Below, in pieces: positions 62,190 to 64,000 of a DNA stretch of 64,000 bases. Positions within the stretch are counted from its first letter, which is position 1; the number at the start of each line of letters is the position of its first letter. Both the position numbers and the translations under genes were made by a program. This DNA comes from Zoroaster sp. YZ-2022 (Eukaryota > Echinodermata > Asteroidea > Forcipulatida > Zoroasteridae). Location of the stretch: contig CM055828.1 in the NCBI GenBank assembly GCA_029582265.1, forward strand, positions 2,277,402 through 2,341,401. Reading direction: 5' to 3'. The notes beneath the pieces are model-generated. The model did no database searches. It saw only the letters and a list, made by a program, of their open reading frames with translations, and was not told the origin of the DNA.

Positions 62190-62440
62190 TTTAGAATCAA
62201 CTGATAAGAATAAGTTTCAGCTAATTTCATTGTGTTGTTCGTATTGACGTTCTATCGTGAAATTTGAGTCTCCGAAAGACAAACATTCACCGGCAAAAGT
62301 TATTCGATTAGTTGTGCTAAAATGACAGCACATCAGAGAAATAGTTCAAGGGTATTTTGTACAATCATCAACTTTGCATCAAGCAAGTTTCGTGTATATC
62401 TGTGATCATTTATATTTGTTGAGAATACCAAGTGTATAGG
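62190..62440 (+). repeat. Family D repeat, forward, nearly full length
   Basis: tttttagaatcaactgataa, gtttcagctaatttcattgt, attgacgttctatcgtgaaa, gaaagacaaacattcaccgg, aaaatgacagcacatcagag, atcatcaactttgcatcaag, caagtttcgtgtatatctgt, gatcatttatatttgttgag are in forward order. Confidence 0.8.
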
Positions 62441-62673
62441 GGCTTTTAGTATACAAGTATGCATTAGGTCGTCAAAGATACCTCTGAAGAGATATATTAT
62501 ATGATATACTTGAACGTGTTTTAGATAATGAATATAGACAAATTGGAAACGTATCTCATAAACGAAAAACTTCCACACGGTCGATCAATAACGAATTTCC
62601 CTAATAGAGCTTTTAATTATGAATGTTAGTGGTTCCAGAAGTTAAAGCTACACATATAGTTAAGGGTTCTCCT

Positions 62674-62712
62674 GAGGACGATCAGAGCACACTGATCGAA
62701 ACGTCGAGTTGT
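62674..62712 (+). repeat. Hairpin followed by GAAACG
   Basis: cctgaggacgatcagagcac + actgatcgaaacgtcgag: a GATCAG/CTGATC stem and GAAACGTC, nearly identical to 21008-21045. The upstream CCTGAGGA plus stem plus GAAA order loosely recalls a hammerhead ribozyme core (CTGANGA..GAAA), but the outer stems were not found. Confidence 0.5.
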
Positions 62713-63159
62713 ACCTCCAGTTCTTTTCAGAACTAATTACTACTCAATTGAGAATTTCACATTTCACCGCAATTAGTCTTACTTAAAGTTAAGGGTTGTT
62801 TAGTTTTTAAAGTGCTCATCGGTAAATTCAAATTTGATAGATTGATATATTTTTGTTATTTCAAACATATTGTATTTGCAACCAATAATTAAAAGTAACT
62901 TAAATTTCTTTATGTTTCCTCACATAAAGTTGTAATTATTTTACCATTAGGCTTATTTAATAAGTGTTTACTAATCCCTTTGGTATTTGAAATCTAATAG
63001 AAGTCAGTTTGTGAGCTGCCATTTATTGTTCGTGTTACAATATGTTTTCGTGTAGGCCGAGGACTATATTTTGACTTTCATTTTAATTGTTATAATCTGC
63101 TGTATAAATATCCTCCCAAGACCGATTTATTCTGTTCCTGACGGACAACAACAGCCAAC

Positions 63160-63480
63160 AGGACAAAACTCGACCAGAGTTTTCATTCATCGCCAGGGCA
63201 GTTCAGTCAGTCAGTCAGCCAGGAAAACAAATCAGTCGGTTTGCCGTTTTGTACAACTCGTTATTAATGACATTGTGAGTTGGCTTGCTCTGTTCCGCGA
63301 GTCAGGGTCAGAACTAGCCCCGAGGGGCTCCGGGGCAATGCCCGCTCAAGTGCCACCGGAAGGATATCCCGACAGTCCCACACTCTCGCCTGTCTGTACT
63401 TTAAGATCCGCAGGGTGCGGGAAAAACGCATTGGAGAAGCAAGATTTGTAGGCGATTGGAGGAGCGGATGAATATGGATG
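63160..63480. other. CpG-rich block
   Basis: G+C and CpG rise sharply (agccccgaggggctccgggg). The 126-codon frame crossing it (63071-63451) opens at TTG, so its hydrophobic start is not a credible signal peptide. A (cagt)n run lies near 63200. Candidate regulatory block. Confidence 0.3.
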
Positions 63481-63959
63481 CAGGTTCCTTGGTGAGGGGT
63501 GAGCTGGAAAGCGAAGACTTTGAGTCTCCCGTAGCAATGACCGCCCTTATTCAGAATTATGATATTGCTATTTAATTGTTCGCCAATGCAGAAATTGCAC
63601 AGATTATATTCAATTCTTAAAATAAGTATTTGTCATGAGTACCATATAAATACAGTACTTCATTGTTTAAGTAGAGACATAATTATGTTATTAATACAGT
63701 AAAATATCTTCATAAATATTGGGATTACGTCAGCTTGAATTGTATACGTGTACTATAGTGAAATCATATTCATGATACATTGATAGACTAGACGGTTATG
63801 GGTTTATTTACCCAAACCCCAAATGGCAAATTGTGGTGCAAATGCTTTCTTGTTGGTAAGGATTTTAAACTGAAAACTGAAAAAATTAACCATAATTTAC
63901 AACTCAAAATATTTTGGAACGAACCTTGGGAGATTAAGAATGTGTGATTTGATAATTAA

Positions 63960-64000
63960 AGGGACACTGTGGTCACGATCAGAGTAAACTTTCAACACTG
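63960..64000 (+). mobile_element. TTAA-flanked MITE (family T), copy 4, cut by window edge
   Basis: TTAA at 63956-63959, then agggacactgtggtcacgat and cagagtaaactttcaacact, matching the left end of copy 1. The rest lies beyond the window. Confidence 0.8.

Noticed and set aside
63071..63451. 126-codon frame whose start looks like a signal peptide
   Set aside because: The first codon is TTG, not ATG; the first internal Met is far inside the CpG-rich part, no domain is visible, and a second frame overlaps.

Overview
This 64 kb window looks like gene-poor, A+T-rich (by eye near 64% A+T) nuclear DNA from an animal, most likely a marine invertebrate deuterostome (echinoderm, hemichordate or cephalochordate). 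The reasons are a tRNA-derived SINE, a CR1/Jockey-type LINE remnant ending in the GDRSISVAAPRL motif, many short non-autonomous DNA transposons, and a great excess of the palindrome TAGGCCTA. The phylum is an inference from how the repeats look, not from a marker gene. I found no convincing host protein-coding gene. The longest open frames are about 130 codons, lack recognisable domains, often open at TTG or GTG, and have no codon-like signal or neighbouring exons. The window is best read as intergenic DNA or the inside of a large intron.

Layout. 0-7 kb: the edge of a tRNA-Leu-like sequence, a reversed copy of an abundant dispersed repeat, a TTAA-flanked MITE and a TA-flanked MITE. 7-13.6 kb: a hAT-like relic, a 25-bp minisatellite, several dispersed-repeat copies in both orientations, and a decayed LINE end. 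15-18 kb: three inverted-repeat elements in a row, one touching a dispersed-repeat copy. 19-31 kb: mostly unique sequence with scattered CpG-rich blocks, a CTCF-like site and two inverted-repeat elements. 32-33 kb: a hAT-type MITE with an intact 8-bp target-site duplication. 35-45 kb: small tandem repeats, more dispersed-repeat copies and a poly(A)-tailed LINE-like 3' end. 45-49 kb: a perfect 10-bp minisatellite, a near-perfect 120-bp palindromic element, and a TTAA MITE split by a SINE. 60.7-61.4 kb: an unusual cluster of hairpins set among TG microsatellites. 62-64 kb: one more dispersed-repeat copy, a hairpin-GAAACG motif and the start of a fourth TTAA MITE.

The functional content, if any, is probably regulatory. 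About a dozen CpG-rich blocks stand out from the A+T-rich background, four exact AGAGGGCGCT decamers (CTCF-core-like) occur in unrelated flanks, and there is one perfect DR1 nuclear-receptor site. The items most worth a second look are the hairpin cluster at 60.8-61.3 kb, where arm sequences change together while the loop stays similar, the old dispersed repeat with at least twelve recognisable copies, the CTCF-like decamers, and the palindromic MITE at 46.7 kb.
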